DNA from: UBA9300 sp032260385
Lineage (GTDB): Bacteria; Bacteroidota; Bacteroidia; Bacteroidales; VadinHA17
Assembly: GCA_032260385.1 (NCBI GenBank)
Contig: JAVVEL010000006.1
Span: 1-64,000 of the forward strand
DNA: 64,000 nucleotides
Reading direction: 5' to 3'
Part shown: piece by piece, positions 26,007-34,232 of the stretch
Position numbering within the stretch: position 1 is the stretch's first letter
Layout: every line of letters starts with the position of its first letter
Position numbers and translations under genes: made by a program
Notes under the pieces: model-generated
The model's database searches: none
The model's input: only the letters and a program-made list of their open reading frames with translations
What the model was told of the DNA's origin: nothing

Positions 26007-27437
26007 CTAGACCTTTATTTTCTTTTCAATTTCAGTTATCTGATTTCTGAAGTGTTTGTCGGTATCAATAAGGTTATTAACTGTTTTACAGGCATGCAGA
26101 ACAGTTGCATGATCTTTGCCGCCTATCTGGGACCCTATGCTTGCCAGAGAAGCCTTGGTAAGGTTTTTACTGAAATACATCGATACCTGCCTGGCCTGCA
26201 CAATCTCCCTTTTGCGGGTCTTGCTCTGCATAAGCTCTATGGGTATCCTGTAATAATCACAGACAATTTTCTGGATAAACTCAATTGTGATTTCTCTTGA
26301 GGTATGCTTGACCAGTTTGTCTATCATCTGCCTGGCCAGCTCAAGGGTTATTTCTTTCCTGTTAAGAGTTGACTGGGCATAGAGGGATATGAGAACAGCT
26401 TCCAGCTCTCTTATATTGTTTGTAATATTTGCAGCCAGGTATTCGAATATTTCATCATCAAGCTCAATGCCATCGTTATATGCTTTCTTCTTCATAATGG
26501 CAAGTCTTGTCTCATAATCAGGCTTCTGAAGATCGGCCAGCAGGCCCCATTTAAACCTTGACAATAACCTTTGTTCCATACCCTGCAGTTCAACAGGCGG
26601 ACGGTCACAGGTCATGATGAGCTGTTTCCCGCTCTGGTGAAGGTGATTGAAAATATGGAAAAAAGTGTCCTGTGTTTTTTCCTTTCCGGCAAATTCATGA
26701 ACATCATCAAGAATCAGTACGTCAATCATCTGGTAGAAGTGCAGGAAATCATTCCTGTTATTATTTCTTATTGATTCGACGAACTGAGTCTGGAATTTAT
26801 TGGCGTTTACATACAGCACCACTTTTTCCGGGAACTGCTCCTTAACCTGGATGCCGATGGCCTGAGCCAGGTGTGTTTTTCCAAGCCCTGAATCGCCATA
26901 TATCATAAGAGGATTGAAAGCCGTACCCCCGGGATTGTTACCCACGGCTATCCCGGCTGACCTTGCCAGCCTGTTACAGTCGCCTTCAATAAAATTATGA
27001 AACGAATAATCGGGGTTGAGCCTTGGATCAAAATGGACTTTCTTAATACCCGGAATAATGAAAGGATTCTTTATTGAGGTCTGAGCTACCTCATAGGGTA
27101 CTGATACTGGCTTGTTCTTGAGTTCTGTCTTATTGCTGGAAGGATATTTGACAGTATAGGGCTTCCCGTTGGAGAACTGGGTATTCTCCATCACTACATT
27201 ATATTCAAGTTTCGCATCATTGCCTAATATTCTCCTCAGTGTTTTGCGAAGAACATCAATGTATTGCTCTTCCAGGTATTCATAAAAAAAGGGACTCGGA
27301 ACCTGGATGGTCAATACATTATTCTTAAGCCTCAGAGGTATGATGGGTTCAAACCATGTCTTGTAACTTATCGATGGGATTATATCCTTAATAATCCCGA
27401 GACATCCTTCCCATACCTCATGATGTGATTTATTCAT
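26007..27437 (-). CDS. dnaA: Chromosomal replication initiator protein DnaA
   Basis: 476-aa AAA+ initiator. Domain I: WEGCLGIIKDIIPSISYKTWFEPI; domain III Walker A GDSGLGKTHLAQAIG, Walker B LILDDVHEF, sensor region LIMTCDRPPVEL and ERLLSRFKWGL-like QRLLSRFKWGL; domain IV DnaA signature GGKDHATVLHACKTV. All ATP-binding and DNA-binding features are present. The upstream 239 bases are AT-rich with long A-tracts but lack recognisable DnaA boxes. It is followed after one base by galK. Confidence 0.98.
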   Translation of the reverse strand: MNKSHHEVWEGCLGIIKDIIPSISYKTWFEPIIPLRLKNNVLTIQVPSPFFYEYLEEQYIDVLRKTLRRILGNDAKLEYNVVMENTQFSNGKPYTVKYPSSNKTELKNKPVSVPYEVAQTSIKNPFIIPGIKKVHFDPRLNPDYSFHNFIEGDCNRLARSAGIAVGNNPGGTAFNPLMIYGDSGLGKTHLAQAIGIQVKEQFPEKVVLYVNANKFQTQFVESIRNNNRNDFLHFYQMIDVLILDDVHEFAGKEKTQDTFFHIFNHLHQSGKQLIMTCDRPPVELQGMEQRLLSRFKWGLLADLQKPDYETRLAIMKKKAYNDGIELDDEIFEYLAANITNNIRELEAVLISLYAQSTLNRKEITLELARQMIDKLVKHTSREITIEFIQKIVCDYYRIPIELMQSKTRKREIVQARQVSMYFSKNLTKASLASIGSQIGGKDHATVLHACKTVNNLIDTDKHFRNQITEIEKKIKV

Positions 27438-27676
27438 GTAGATTAGCGGTTAACAATTTGTAAGGTCTAGCATAGGTTAAAATCAGGAGCAATATTTGCA
27501 AAAAAAAAACTTAAAAAAAAAATTTTTTTCACTTGACTTTTACAAAAAAATTCTATGGTATTAGCTTTCAACCAATTAAAATTTCAAAAAAAAATATTAA
27601 TGTTAAAAGACAGATAATCAATAGTATAGAAGTATAACCAGGAAAATTTTTGTCTTATATGCCCAGTCTATGGGCT
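27438..27676. other. AT-rich A-tract region upstream of dnaA
   Basis: Non-coding stretch between the MCE gene (3' end) and dnaA (5' end). It holds A10 (27500-27509), A10 followed by T7 (27513-27529), A7 (27544-27550) and A9 (27586-27594) tracts, which may bend the DNA. No TTATNCACA-type DnaA box is present on either strand, and no perfect TAnnTTTG box facing dnaA was seen (TAAGTTTT within the A/T tracts on the minus strand is the nearest). A weak inverted repeat GCCCA/TGGGC (27661-27675) touches the MCE stop codon. Confidence 0.5.
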
Positions 27677-28618
27677 TTATTTATTTTTCCCGAAAACGGA
27701 AAAATTAATATATCGTCCGGGATTTGATTTCAGATCTTCAAGTAAAAGGTTTAATTGGACGAGACTCTTTGTTAATTCTGTATATAATGAGTCATCTTTC
27801 AGAAACATGCCGGCTGAACCTTCGCCCCGGTTAAGATTTTCCAGGAGGATACTTGTTTCTTTTACCGTCGAATTAAAATTAGAAATTGAAGCTTCAATAT
27901 CTGAGTCTGACAGTTTACCTGCTATAAAAGAGATCTTATTTATGGTAGTATCCATTACCTCGGTATTCCTGCCAATCATGCCGGCGAAACTGTCGAGATT
28001 AAGAATAAGATTGTTAATGTTTTCACCGGAGCTCTCAAGGATCTTATCCATCCTGTATGTTAAATTCTCAATATTGTCAGAGCTTTTATGCAGATTCTCC
28101 CTCATGTCTTCGGTAATAATCAGTTTCAGATCCAGCATCAGGCTATCGATGTCAGATATTACCTGGTTTGCCTTATTAATAACAGGAGCAAGGTCATTAC
28201 TTGTATTTGCCATGATTCCCAAATTGAGCCTGGATTCCAATGTATCGCCGTCACTGTGAAAGTCGTGTCCTTTGCCGGGTATAAGATTCACCTTCATTCC
28301 TGCAAGTATGGATTCAGGTCTTATTTCAGCAATTGTTCCTTCAGGCAGTTTATATCCATGGTTAATGCCCAGTGTGATAAGGACCCTGCCTGTTCCGTCG
28401 TTGAGGAACTTCATGCTTCGTACAATACCCGCTTTATAACCGTTAATTTCAACAATGCCTGATTCTTCCAGTCCGCCAATATCATCGAAAATTGCATGGT
28501 ACCTGTCATCCCTGTTGAAGATATTATTTCCTTTCAAAAAGCTGAAAAGCCATATAAAAACAAGCACGGTTATTATTGCTGTCAGCCCTACTATGATCTC
28601 TTTTGAAATGTTTTTCAT
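27677..28618 (-). CDS. MlaD/MCE family lipid-transport protein
   Basis: 313 aa. One N-terminal transmembrane helix (about residues 9-28, IVGLTAIITVLVFIWLFSFL) followed by a single MCE domain (YHAIFDDIGGLEESGIVEINGYKAGIVRSMKF...VLITLGINHGYKLPEGTIAEIRPESILAGMKVNLIPG) and a long C-terminal helical, coiled-coil-like part (DSLMLDLKLIITEDMRENLHKSSDNIENLTYRMDKIL). This is the architecture of the substrate-binding MlaD component of Mla-type phospholipid transport between membranes. The ABC ATPase and permease (MlaEF) are not next to it. It starts one base after the amidase stop, so the two envelope genes form a unit. Confidence 0.92.
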   Translation of the reverse strand: MKNISKEIIVGLTAIITVLVFIWLFSFLKGNNIFNRDDRYHAIFDDIGGLEESGIVEINGYKAGIVRSMKFLNDGTGRVLITLGINHGYKLPEGTIAEIRPESILAGMKVNLIPGKGHDFHSDGDTLESRLNLGIMANTSNDLAPVINKANQVISDIDSLMLDLKLIITEDMRENLHKSSDNIENLTYRMDKILESSGENINNLILNLDSFAGMIGRNTEVMDTTINKISFIAGKLSDSDIEASISNFNSTVKETSILLENLNRGEGSAGMFLKDDSLYTELTKSLVQLNLLLEDLKSNPGRYINFSVFGKNK

Positions 28619-28619
28619 A

Positions 28620-29747
28620 TTATTTACTCCCTGTTAATTCAATTGCTTCCTGCAGTGGTATTATTTTTTCATTTTTCACGGCTATTACGAATGCGTCGGG
28701 AAATTCTGCCTGCAGTTCCTTCCTCCTACTGGCAGCTTCATTGTATGTCACATACCTGCCGGTGGCGTATTTAAAATATTTTCCTGCTACCAGTTCCGTA
28801 ATTTCACCAGTTCTGGTGAACTGTTCAGGAAGTTCTTCCTTCTTTTCTGTGGATGTTGCCAGTTGAATCATGAACCATATTTTATCATCCATGATCTTTG
28901 CTTCCCTGGCTGATGTGCTGAAGTCGCTCTTCTGGTCGATTGAGGCTTTGTAATCCCTGAAGGCTCTGAATATAGCCGAGGCTATATAGTCCTGCCCCTG
29001 GCCTGAAGTAAGAAAGCGTTCTTCCTGTGAATTTGTTATGAAACCTGATTCAACCAGTACACTGGGCATGGTGGTTTGCCACAGGACTATTAAACCTGCC
29101 TGTTTAACACCACGGTCGCCAAGACCTACACGGCTTCTGAACTGGTCTTGTATATAGTTTGCAAAATTGAGACTCTGTTCCAGGTAGATATTCTGCATGA
29201 GGGAGAAGATAATAAAAGATTCAGAAGAATTAGGGTCATAACCCTGGTACCTTGTTGTGTAATCTTCTTCAAGGGTGATAACCGAGTTTTCTTTCATTGC
29301 AACTTCGAGGTTCCCCTGGTCTTTATGGATACCCATCACGAAGGTTTCGGAGCCTTTAATCCTGCTATCCCTGAAACCGTTACAGTGAATCGAAATAAAC
29401 AGGTCGGCTTTTGCCTTGTTTGCTATTTCAGCTCTCTTGTAAAGTTCGACAAACTCGTCTTTCTGCCTGGTATAGATAACCTTTACTCCGTCGAGCAATT
29501 CTTCAATGTATTTGCCTGTTTTAAGGGCTATGGCAAGGGTTATTTCTTTTTCCTGGCTTGTTCTTCCCTCTGCACCCGGATCCTTGCCTCCGTGCCCTGC
29601 ATCAATTACCACCACCCATTCATTCTCCGGGGGTTCATCAGCGTGACAGTTTAAGGAGGTGAAAAAGCCTAAAACGGCGGTGATAAACAGAAATAGTGCC
29701 GGAAATGATATGGTACAATGTTTGTAATTTTTAATCATGCTCCTCAT
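28620..29747 (-). CDS. N-acetylmuramoyl-L-alanine amidase (Amidase_3) with SPOR-like tail
   Basis: 375-aa zinc amidase that cleaves the peptide from muramic acid in peptidoglycan, probably during cell separation. An N-terminal hydrophobic signal (CTISFPALFLFITAVLGFF) exports it. The catalytic domain starts VVVIDAGHGGKDPGAEG (zinc His), then a Glu-bearing KEITLAIALKTG, LFISIHCNGF (second zinc His) and VLVESGFITN (catalytic Glu). The last about 75 residues (VAGKYFKYATGRYVTYNEAASRRKELQAEF...) look like a SPOR domain that binds denuded glycan at the division site. A second ATG at 29738 is possible. Two candidate promoter boxes lie upstream within the lptD leader region. Confidence 0.94.
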   Translation of the reverse strand: MRSMIKNYKHCTISFPALFLFITAVLGFFTSLNCHADEPPENEWVVVIDAGHGGKDPGAEGRTSQEKEITLAIALKTGKYIEELLDGVKVIYTRQKDEFVELYKRAEIANKAKADLFISIHCNGFRDSRIKGSETFVMGIHKDQGNLEVAMKENSVITLEEDYTTRYQGYDPNSSESFIIFSLMQNIYLEQSLNFANYIQDQFRSRVGLGDRGVKQAGLIVLWQTTMPSVLVESGFITNSQEERFLTSGQGQDYIASAIFRAFRDYKASIDQKSDFSTSAREAKIMDDKIWFMIQLATSTEKKEELPEQFTRTGEITELVAGKYFKYATGRYVTYNEAASRRKELQAEFPDAFVIAVKNEKIIPLQEAIELTGSK

Positions 29748-29795
29748 GCTATGAAGATGATTTTAATTAGTTTTACTCCGTTCTATTAAACATTA

Positions 29796-29839
29796 CAAAA
29801 ATAGTACTAAACTTTTTTACTATTTCAGCGACAAAGATA
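29796..29839 (-). promoter_or_regulatory. Two candidate promoter boxes for the amidase-MCE unit
   Basis: On the minus strand TATCTTTG (29839-29832) and TATTTTTG (29803-29796) each match TAnnTTTG and would give 5' leaders of roughly 80 and 45 bases. The first lies inside the predicted signal-peptide codons of lptD, so promoter and coding sequence overlap. Confidence 0.5.
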
Positions 29840-32533
29840 CATATTATCCTCATAAGCACTTTTTTTTCAACATTTCTGTTTGGCCAGGAAATTAAGAGGG
29901 TGCCGGATTCATTGGTGGCTGTAATGGATACAATGGCTTTTATGCAGGACACCATCCGTGTTGATACCATGGGGACAGGCGTGGAGGGATGGCGAAAATT
30001 AAAAATATCTCCCGATGCCGTTGATATGCCTATTGTGTATAGTGCCCTTGACAGCCAGTATATTAACATGGATGATCAGAAAGTGTACCTGGTTAACCAG
30101 GCTTCAGCAATATATGGCGATATCAGCCTGGAGGCGTTTTATATTACCCTGGATCTTAACACGAGTGAGGTAAATGCCTGGGGCAGGCGTGATTCTACAG
30201 GCAAGATGGTTGATATCCCGAGGTTCAGGGACGGGGATGAGGAATTTGAGGCCGAGGAGCTTACCTATAATTTTAAAACGGAAAGGGCTATCGCACGTAA
30301 TATAGTGACTGAAGAGGAGGGGGGCCTCCTGCACAGCGAGATCACAAAGCGTCAGGATGACGGATCTCTTCATGTACAGGGCAGCAAGTACACCACATGC
30401 GAGGCAGAGGATCCCCATTTTTACGTTAGCCTCCCCAAAGCTAAAGTGATACCAAATGAAAAAATAGTCTCAGGCCCGGCCTATCTGGTCCTGGAAGATA
30501 TACCCCTGCCTCTGGTACTGCCCTTTGGTTATTTCCCGGTGCAGAAAGAATATGCCTCGGGTATACTCATACCAAAATATGGCGAAGAGAATAACAGGGG
30601 TTATTTTCTCAAGGGCATGGGATATTATTTTGCTGTGAGCGATTATTTTGATCTCAGTTTTATGGGCGATATATATACAAATGGTACGTGGAGGCTCAGT
30701 GCTGCGACAAATTATCGTAAGAGGTATAAATTCAACGGTAATTTCAGCTTTAACTATGCAAATAATATAAATGGTTACAAGGGGCTTGAAAACTATTCAC
30801 AGAGCAGTAATTATTCAGTACGGTGGTCTCATTCACAGGATACAAAAGCCAGGCCGGGAACGCGTTTTTCGGCCAGTGTGAACCTTAGTTCTGCCGGATT
30901 TGACAGGGAGAACAGCTACAATGTACAGGAGCATGTCAATACTACCAAGCAATCGAGTATAAGCTATTCTAAAACGTGGGCCGGGACCCCCTTTAATCTC
31001 TCTGCCAGCGTGAATCACAGCCAGAACTCGGCAGCAAAAACAGTCAGCCTTAACCTGCCTAAAATAAACTTTGGCATGTCAAGGATTTATCCTCTGAAAT
31101 CACTGGGAAGCGGAGGTGCCACAAAATGGTGGCAGGAGCTGCAGCTGCAGTATACCGCCAGCCTCGATAACAGGATATCCACAACAGATGAAAAAATGTT
31201 CACAGGTGAGATGTTCGAAGATATGAAGAACGGCTTCCAGCATGAAATACCGGTAAGCCTGCCCATAAGACCTTTCAATAATTTTTCTATTTCTCCCTCC
31301 CTGAGATATTCCGGTGTCCTGTTCACGGAAAGAACACTGAAAAGATGGGAGCCTGAATACGTTGATCCGGTAACGATGGATACGGTTAGCAAGGTCATAA
31401 GTGAGCAGGAAGAAGGATTTTTTTACGGCCACGCCGTTAACCCTTCGATAAGCGCGAGTTACAGTCCCCAGATCTTCGGCACGTACCAGTTTACAAACCC
31501 GGATTCCCGTGTAATTGCGGTGCGGCATGTTATGAAACCATCAGTCTCATTCTCTTATATCCCTGCCCTTGAAGGATTCTCTTCGGACATGTACCGCGAA
31601 GTGCAGATTGATACCACGGGGAGGACAACGGAATATTCAATCTATGAAAACGGCATATACGGTACCCCGTCATTGTCACGCAGGAACGGGAGCCTTAATT
31701 TTTCACTTACCAATATTATAGAAGCCAAGGTAAGAGAAAGAAACGATACAGCGAATGCTGAAAGAAAAGTAAAGATACTTGATAACCTCGCATTAAATAC
31801 ATCATATAACCTCTTCGCTGATTCGATGAAATGGAGTCCCATGTCCATGGTTATGCGAACAACACTCTTTAATGAGCTCAGTATTTCTGCCAGGGGCAAT
31901 TTTGATTTCTATGCAACTGATTCACTTTTCAGAAGGATAAACGCCAGTGTCTGGTCACTTAACAGGAGACCATTCAGAATGACAAATTTCAATATCAGCC
32001 TTAACTTTGAATTAAATAAACTTCTAAAATCCCTTATCGGGGAAAAATCTGAAGATGAAACCGCCGCTTCCGAAGCAACAGAGGCAGGCACCCAGATGGC
32101 AGGTATGCCAAGATCACTGGAGGAAGCAGGCAGGCAGCAGCGGACAGGAGATATGCAGGGCGGACAGGGGATGATATATGATGAGTATGGATATGTTAAC
32201 TTCAATGTGCCATGGACGATGAGGATAGCATATAATTTCTATTACACCAAGACCAGGGAAGAATCTTTAATCAACCAGAACCTAACAATGAGTGGTAATG
32301 TTACCCTCACAAAAAACTTTGCCATAACCTATTCTACGGGATATGACTTCAGGAGTAAGGAAATAACCATGACCAGGATAGGCATCAGAAGGGACCTGCA
32401 CTGCTGGGAGATGAGCTTTAACTGGATTCCCACCGGCTATCTCAAAAGCTGGGATTTTACAATACGCGTCAAGGCAAGCGTACTGCAGGATCTTAAATAT
32501 GAACGAAGGAAAGATTATCACGATAATTATTAA
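29822..32533 (+). CDS. lptD: LPS-assembly outer membrane protein LptD (start codon unclear)
   Basis: Bacteroidota-type LptD, the beta-barrel that inserts lipopolysaccharide into the outer leaflet. N-terminal OstA-like strands (ASAIYGDISLEAFYITLDLN, VNAWGRRDSTGKMVDIPRF, EELTYNFKTERAIARNIV) lead to a conserved LVLEDIPLPLVLPFGYFPVQKEYASGILIPKYGE segment and a long barrel of alternating strands. The first canonical start (GTG 29900) would remove an evident signal peptide (IHIILISTFFSTFLFGQE) encoded in frame just upstream. From the in-frame stop at 29768 there is no ATG, GTG or TTG before 29900; the coordinate given uses an ATT at 29822 as one possibility. A non-AUG start, a mutation or a sequence error are the options. 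The barrel is intact to the stop. Confidence 0.85.
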   Translation: MSATKIHIILISTFFSTFLFGQEIKRVPDSLVAVMDTMAFMQDTIRVDTMGTGVEGWRKLKISPDAVDMPIVYSALDSQYINMDDQKVYLVNQASAIYGDISLEAFYITLDLNTSEVNAWGRRDSTGKMVDIPRFRDGDEEFEAEELTYNFKTERAIARNIVTEEEGGLLHSEITKRQDDGSLHVQGSKYTTCEAEDPHFYVSLPKAKVIPNEKIVSGPAYLVLEDIPLPLVLPFGYFPVQKEYASGILIPKYGEENNRGYFLKGMGYYFAVSDYFDLSFMGDIYTNGTWRLSAATNYRKRYKFNGNFSFNYANNINGYKGLENYSQSSNYSVRWSHSQDTKARPGTRFSASVNLSSAGFDRENSYNVQEHVNTTKQSSISYSKTWAGTPFNLSASVNHSQNSAAKTVSLNLPKINFGMSRIYPLKSLGSGGATKWWQELQLQYTASLDNRISTTDEKMFTGEMFEDMKNGFQHEIPVSLPIRPFNNFSISPSLRYSGVLFTERTLKRWEPEYVDPVTMDTVSKVISEQEEGFFYGHAVNPSISASYSPQIFGTYQFTNPDSRVIAVRHVMKPSVSFSYIPALEGFSSDMYREVQIDTTGRTTEYSIYENGIYGTPSLSRRNGSLNFSLTNIIEAKVRERNDTANAERKVKILDNLALNTSYNLFADSMKWSPMSMVMRTTLFNELSISARGNFDFYATDSLFRRINASVWSLNRRPFRMTNFNISLNFELNKLLKSLIGEKSEDETAASEATEAGTQMAGMPRSLEEAGRQQRTGDMQGGQGMIYDEYGYVNFNVPWTMRIAYNFYYTKTREESLINQNLTMSGNVTLTKNFAITYSTGYDFRSKEITMTRIGIRRDLHCWEMSFNWIPTGYLKSWDFTIRVKASVLQDLKYERRKDYHDNY

Positions 32534-32544
32534 AAACATGTCCT

Positions 32545-32922
32545 ATGAAAAAAATCATTCATACCTCAAAAGCACCTGAAGCCCTTGGACCATACAGCCA
32601 GGCTGTGGAAATAAACAATACACTTTATATTTCGGGCCAGGTTCCTGTTGATCCTGCAAACGGCTCCGTTGTAGAAGGTGGAATAGCGGAGCAGACAGAG
32701 CAGGTTCTGAAAAATATAGGTGCAATACTCGAAGAGGCAGGTTATTCCTTCAGAAATGTAGTGAGCTCCACATGTCTCCTGTCGGACATGTCCAATTTCA
32801 AGGCCATGAATGAAGTGTATGCACGTTCTTACCCTGCCGATCAACCGGCAAGAGCCGCGTTCGCAGTAAAGGAGCTGCCCCTTGGAGTGCTCCTGGAAAT
32901 AGTTACTGTAGCTGCAAGGTAG
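32545..32922 (+). CDS. ridA: RidA family enamine/imine deaminase
   Basis: 125-aa cytosolic protein of the YjgF/YER057c/UK114 family, which hydrolyses reactive 2-aminoacrylate and related enamines. Seen: IHTSKAPEALGPYSQAVEINNTLYISGQVPVDP at the start, and the C-terminal YPADQPARAAFAVKELPLGVLLEI, including the catalytic Arg (PARAAFAV) and the substrate Glu. Full family length. It lies 11 bases after lptD on the same strand and may be read from that transcript; it is convergent with rplI. Confidence 0.95.
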   Translation: MKKIIHTSKAPEALGPYSQAVEINNTLYISGQVPVDPANGSVVEGGIAEQTEQVLKNIGAILEEAGYSFRNVVSSTCLLSDMSNFKAMNEVYARSYPADQPARAAFAVKELPLGVLLEIVTVAAR

Positions 32923-32940
32923 AAGCAGAAAAGCTACTCT

Positions 32941-33387
32941 CTACTCGGCAATTATTTCAAATTCGATCTCAGCTTTAACTTCTTTATGAAGTTTTATCTG
33001 TGCCTTGTATTTGCCTACTTCTTTTACCTGGTCGCCCTCAATGGTAATATTTTTCCTGTCTATTTCAAATCCCTCGTTCTTGAGGGCTTCGGCTATCTGT
33101 ATTGTGTTTACTGAGCCAAATATTTTTCCCGAACTGCTTGTTTTGGCCCCAATGGTAAGAGAAACATCAGCAAGCTTGCCGGCAATCTCTTCAGCTTCCT
33201 GCTTTATCTTTTCTTCTTTATGTGCCCTCTGACGCGTATTTTCCTCATGTACTTTTTTTGCTGATGAGGTAGCCAGGACGGCATAGCCCTGAGGTATAAG
33301 GAAATTCCTTGCATATCCGTCTTTAACGGACACTATATCACCCTTATCACCTAATCCGTTTATATCCTGTTTAAGTATTATATCCAT
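32941..33387 (-). CDS. rplI: 50S ribosomal protein L9
   Basis: 148 aa, normal length. N-terminal signature MDIILKQDINGLGDKGDIVSVKDGYARNFLIPQGYAV, a central long helix rich in Lys/Glu, then the C-terminal rRNA-binding domain (TIGAKTSSSGKIFGSVNTIQIAEAL). Last gene of the rpsF-rpsR-rplI unit, 16 bases after rpsR. Confidence 0.98.
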   Translation of the reverse strand: MDIILKQDINGLGDKGDIVSVKDGYARNFLIPQGYAVLATSSAKKVHEENTRQRAHKEEKIKQEAEEIAGKLADVSLTIGAKTSSSGKIFGSVNTIQIAEALKNEGFEIDRKNITIEGDQVKEVGKYKAQIKLHKEVKAEIEFEIIAE

Positions 33388-33403
33388 TTTTTTCCTCCTC
33401 GTT

Positions 33404-33673
33404 TTATTTTAGCAGGTCAGTAACATAGGGTAGCAAAGCAAGATGGCGGGCCCTCTTTATAGCCTTGGCCACCTTTCTCTGATACTTGAGTGAAGTACCT
33501 GTAATTCGTCTCGGCAAAATTTTGCCCTGCTCATTCAAAAACTTCTTGAGAAATTCAGGATCCTTGTAATCAACATATTTTATCCTGTTCTTTTTGAACC
33601 GGCAATATTTTTTCTTTTTAATCTCAACTGTCGGTGGTGTCAGATATCTGATTTCTGATTCATTCTGTGCCAT
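33404..33673 (-). CDS. rpsR: 30S ribosomal protein S18
   Basis: 89 aa. Core YRFKKNRIKYVDYKDPEFLKKFLNEQGKILPRRITGTSLKYQRKVAKAIKRARHLALLPY (in part) is the S18 signature. The N-terminal extension with EIRYLTPPTVEIKKKK is typical of the phylum. It sits three bases after rpsF and 16 before rplI. No ssb gene separates rpsF and rpsR, in contrast to Proteobacteria and Firmicutes. Confidence 0.98.
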   Translation of the reverse strand: MAQNESEIRYLTPPTVEIKKKKYCRFKKNRIKYVDYKDPEFLKKFLNEQGKILPRRITGTSLKYQRKVAKAIKRARHLALLPYVTDLLK

Positions 33674-33676
33674 AAT

Positions 33677-34030
33677 TTAGTCCTCCTGGATTTTTTCCGT
33701 TTCTTTCTGCTTCCTTTTCTTCTCTGCGTACTGTACCGCGTATTTGTCCATTTTAAAGGTCAGGAATCTTATTATCCTTTCGTCACGCCTGTACTGGAGT
33801 TCAAGTGGCTCTATCAATTCACCCGGGCCTTTGAATTCAATAAGATAGTAAAAGCCGGTTGATTTTTTCTGAATGGGATAGGTAAGCTTCTTGAGTCCCC
33901 AGTTCTCTTCATGAATGATTTCACCTCCGTTGTCGGTGATCACCTTCTTGAATTTTTGTACCGCTTCCTTCATCTGGGTCTCAGACAAAACGGGAGTTGC
34001 AATGAAAACGGTTTCGTAATGGTTCAACAT
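33677..34030 (-). CDS. rpsF: 30S ribosomal protein S6
   Basis: 117 aa. MLNHYETVFIATPVLSETQMKEAVQKFKKVI start, then GLKKLTYPIQKKSTGFYYLIEF and the YRRDERIIRFLTFKMDKYAVQYAEKRKQ-like tail, all S6 hallmarks. It is the first gene of the S6-S18-L9 operon; a promoter box lies about 40 bases upstream on the minus strand. Confidence 0.98.
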   Translation of the reverse strand: MLNHYETVFIATPVLSETQMKEAVQKFKKVITDNGGEIIHEENWGLKKLTYPIQKKSTGFYYLIEFKGPGELIEPLELQYRRDERIIRFLTFKMDKYAVQYAEKKRKQKETEKIQED

Positions 34031-34067
34031 AATTTTAAACTTTTTTTTATTAACTTAAATTGGGCTG

Positions 34068-34075
34068 CAAAAATA
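34068..34075 (-). promoter_or_regulatory. Promoter -7 box for the rpsF-rpsR-rplI operon
   Basis: TATTTTTG on the minus strand (CAAAAATA on plus), with an ATTG-like -33 element (CAAT on plus at 34096-34099) 20 bases further upstream. The leader to the rpsF ATG would be about 30 bases. Confidence 0.65.
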
Positions 34076-34152
34076 TGCTTTTTTCTCAAATTAACCAATA
34101 AGTTGTTGATATATTTACGATTCAATAGTTCCCTTAGGATACCATTATTTCT

Positions 34153-34160
34153 TATATTTG
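34153..34160 (+). promoter_or_regulatory. Promoter -7 box for dnaX
   Basis: TATATTTG, a perfect match to TAnnTTTG, 72 bases before the dnaX ATG. No clear TTTG is present 19-21 bases upstream. Confidence 0.6.
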
Positions 34161-34177
34161 CTCATTATAAATTAAGG

Positions 34178-34216
34178 ATGAAAGATAAGTTGTTGTTCAT
34201 TATAACCGAAGGCTAA
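34178..34216 (+). other. Possible 12-codon leader ORF before dnaX
   Basis: ATG at 34178 opens MKDKLLFIITEG followed by TAA, all downstream of the promoter box and upstream of dnaX. It contains one of the ATAAGTTGTT repeats. A leader peptide is possible but there is no independent evidence of translation. Confidence 0.25.
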
Positions 34217-34232
34217 AAGATAAGTTGTTACC

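Larger units (their letters stand above)
34098..34229 (+). repeat. Decamer ATAAGTTGTT repeated three times upstream of dnaX
   Basis: ATAAGTTGTT occurs at 34098-34107, 34185-34194 and 34220-34229, in the same orientation. The last two share 14 bases (AAAGATAAGTTGTT) and are 35 bases apart; the last one ends three bases before the dnaX ATG. One copy lies upstream of the promoter box and two in the mRNA leader. Confidence 0.8.

Noticed and set aside
27661..27675. Hairpin GCCCA-GTCTA-TGGGC followed by a T-rich run on the plus strand
   Set aside because: It would terminate plus-strand transcription, where no gene lies upstream; for the minus-strand MCE gene the T-run is on the wrong side and the stem is only 5 bp.
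27438..27676. oriC candidate next to dnaA
   Set aside because: AT-rich with long A-tracts, but no DnaA-box cluster (TTATNCACA or one-mismatch forms) on either strand; in this phylum oriC is often away from dnaA.
32918..32936. GTAG/CTAC hairpin between ridA and rplI
   Set aside because: Stem of only four base pairs, no T-run.
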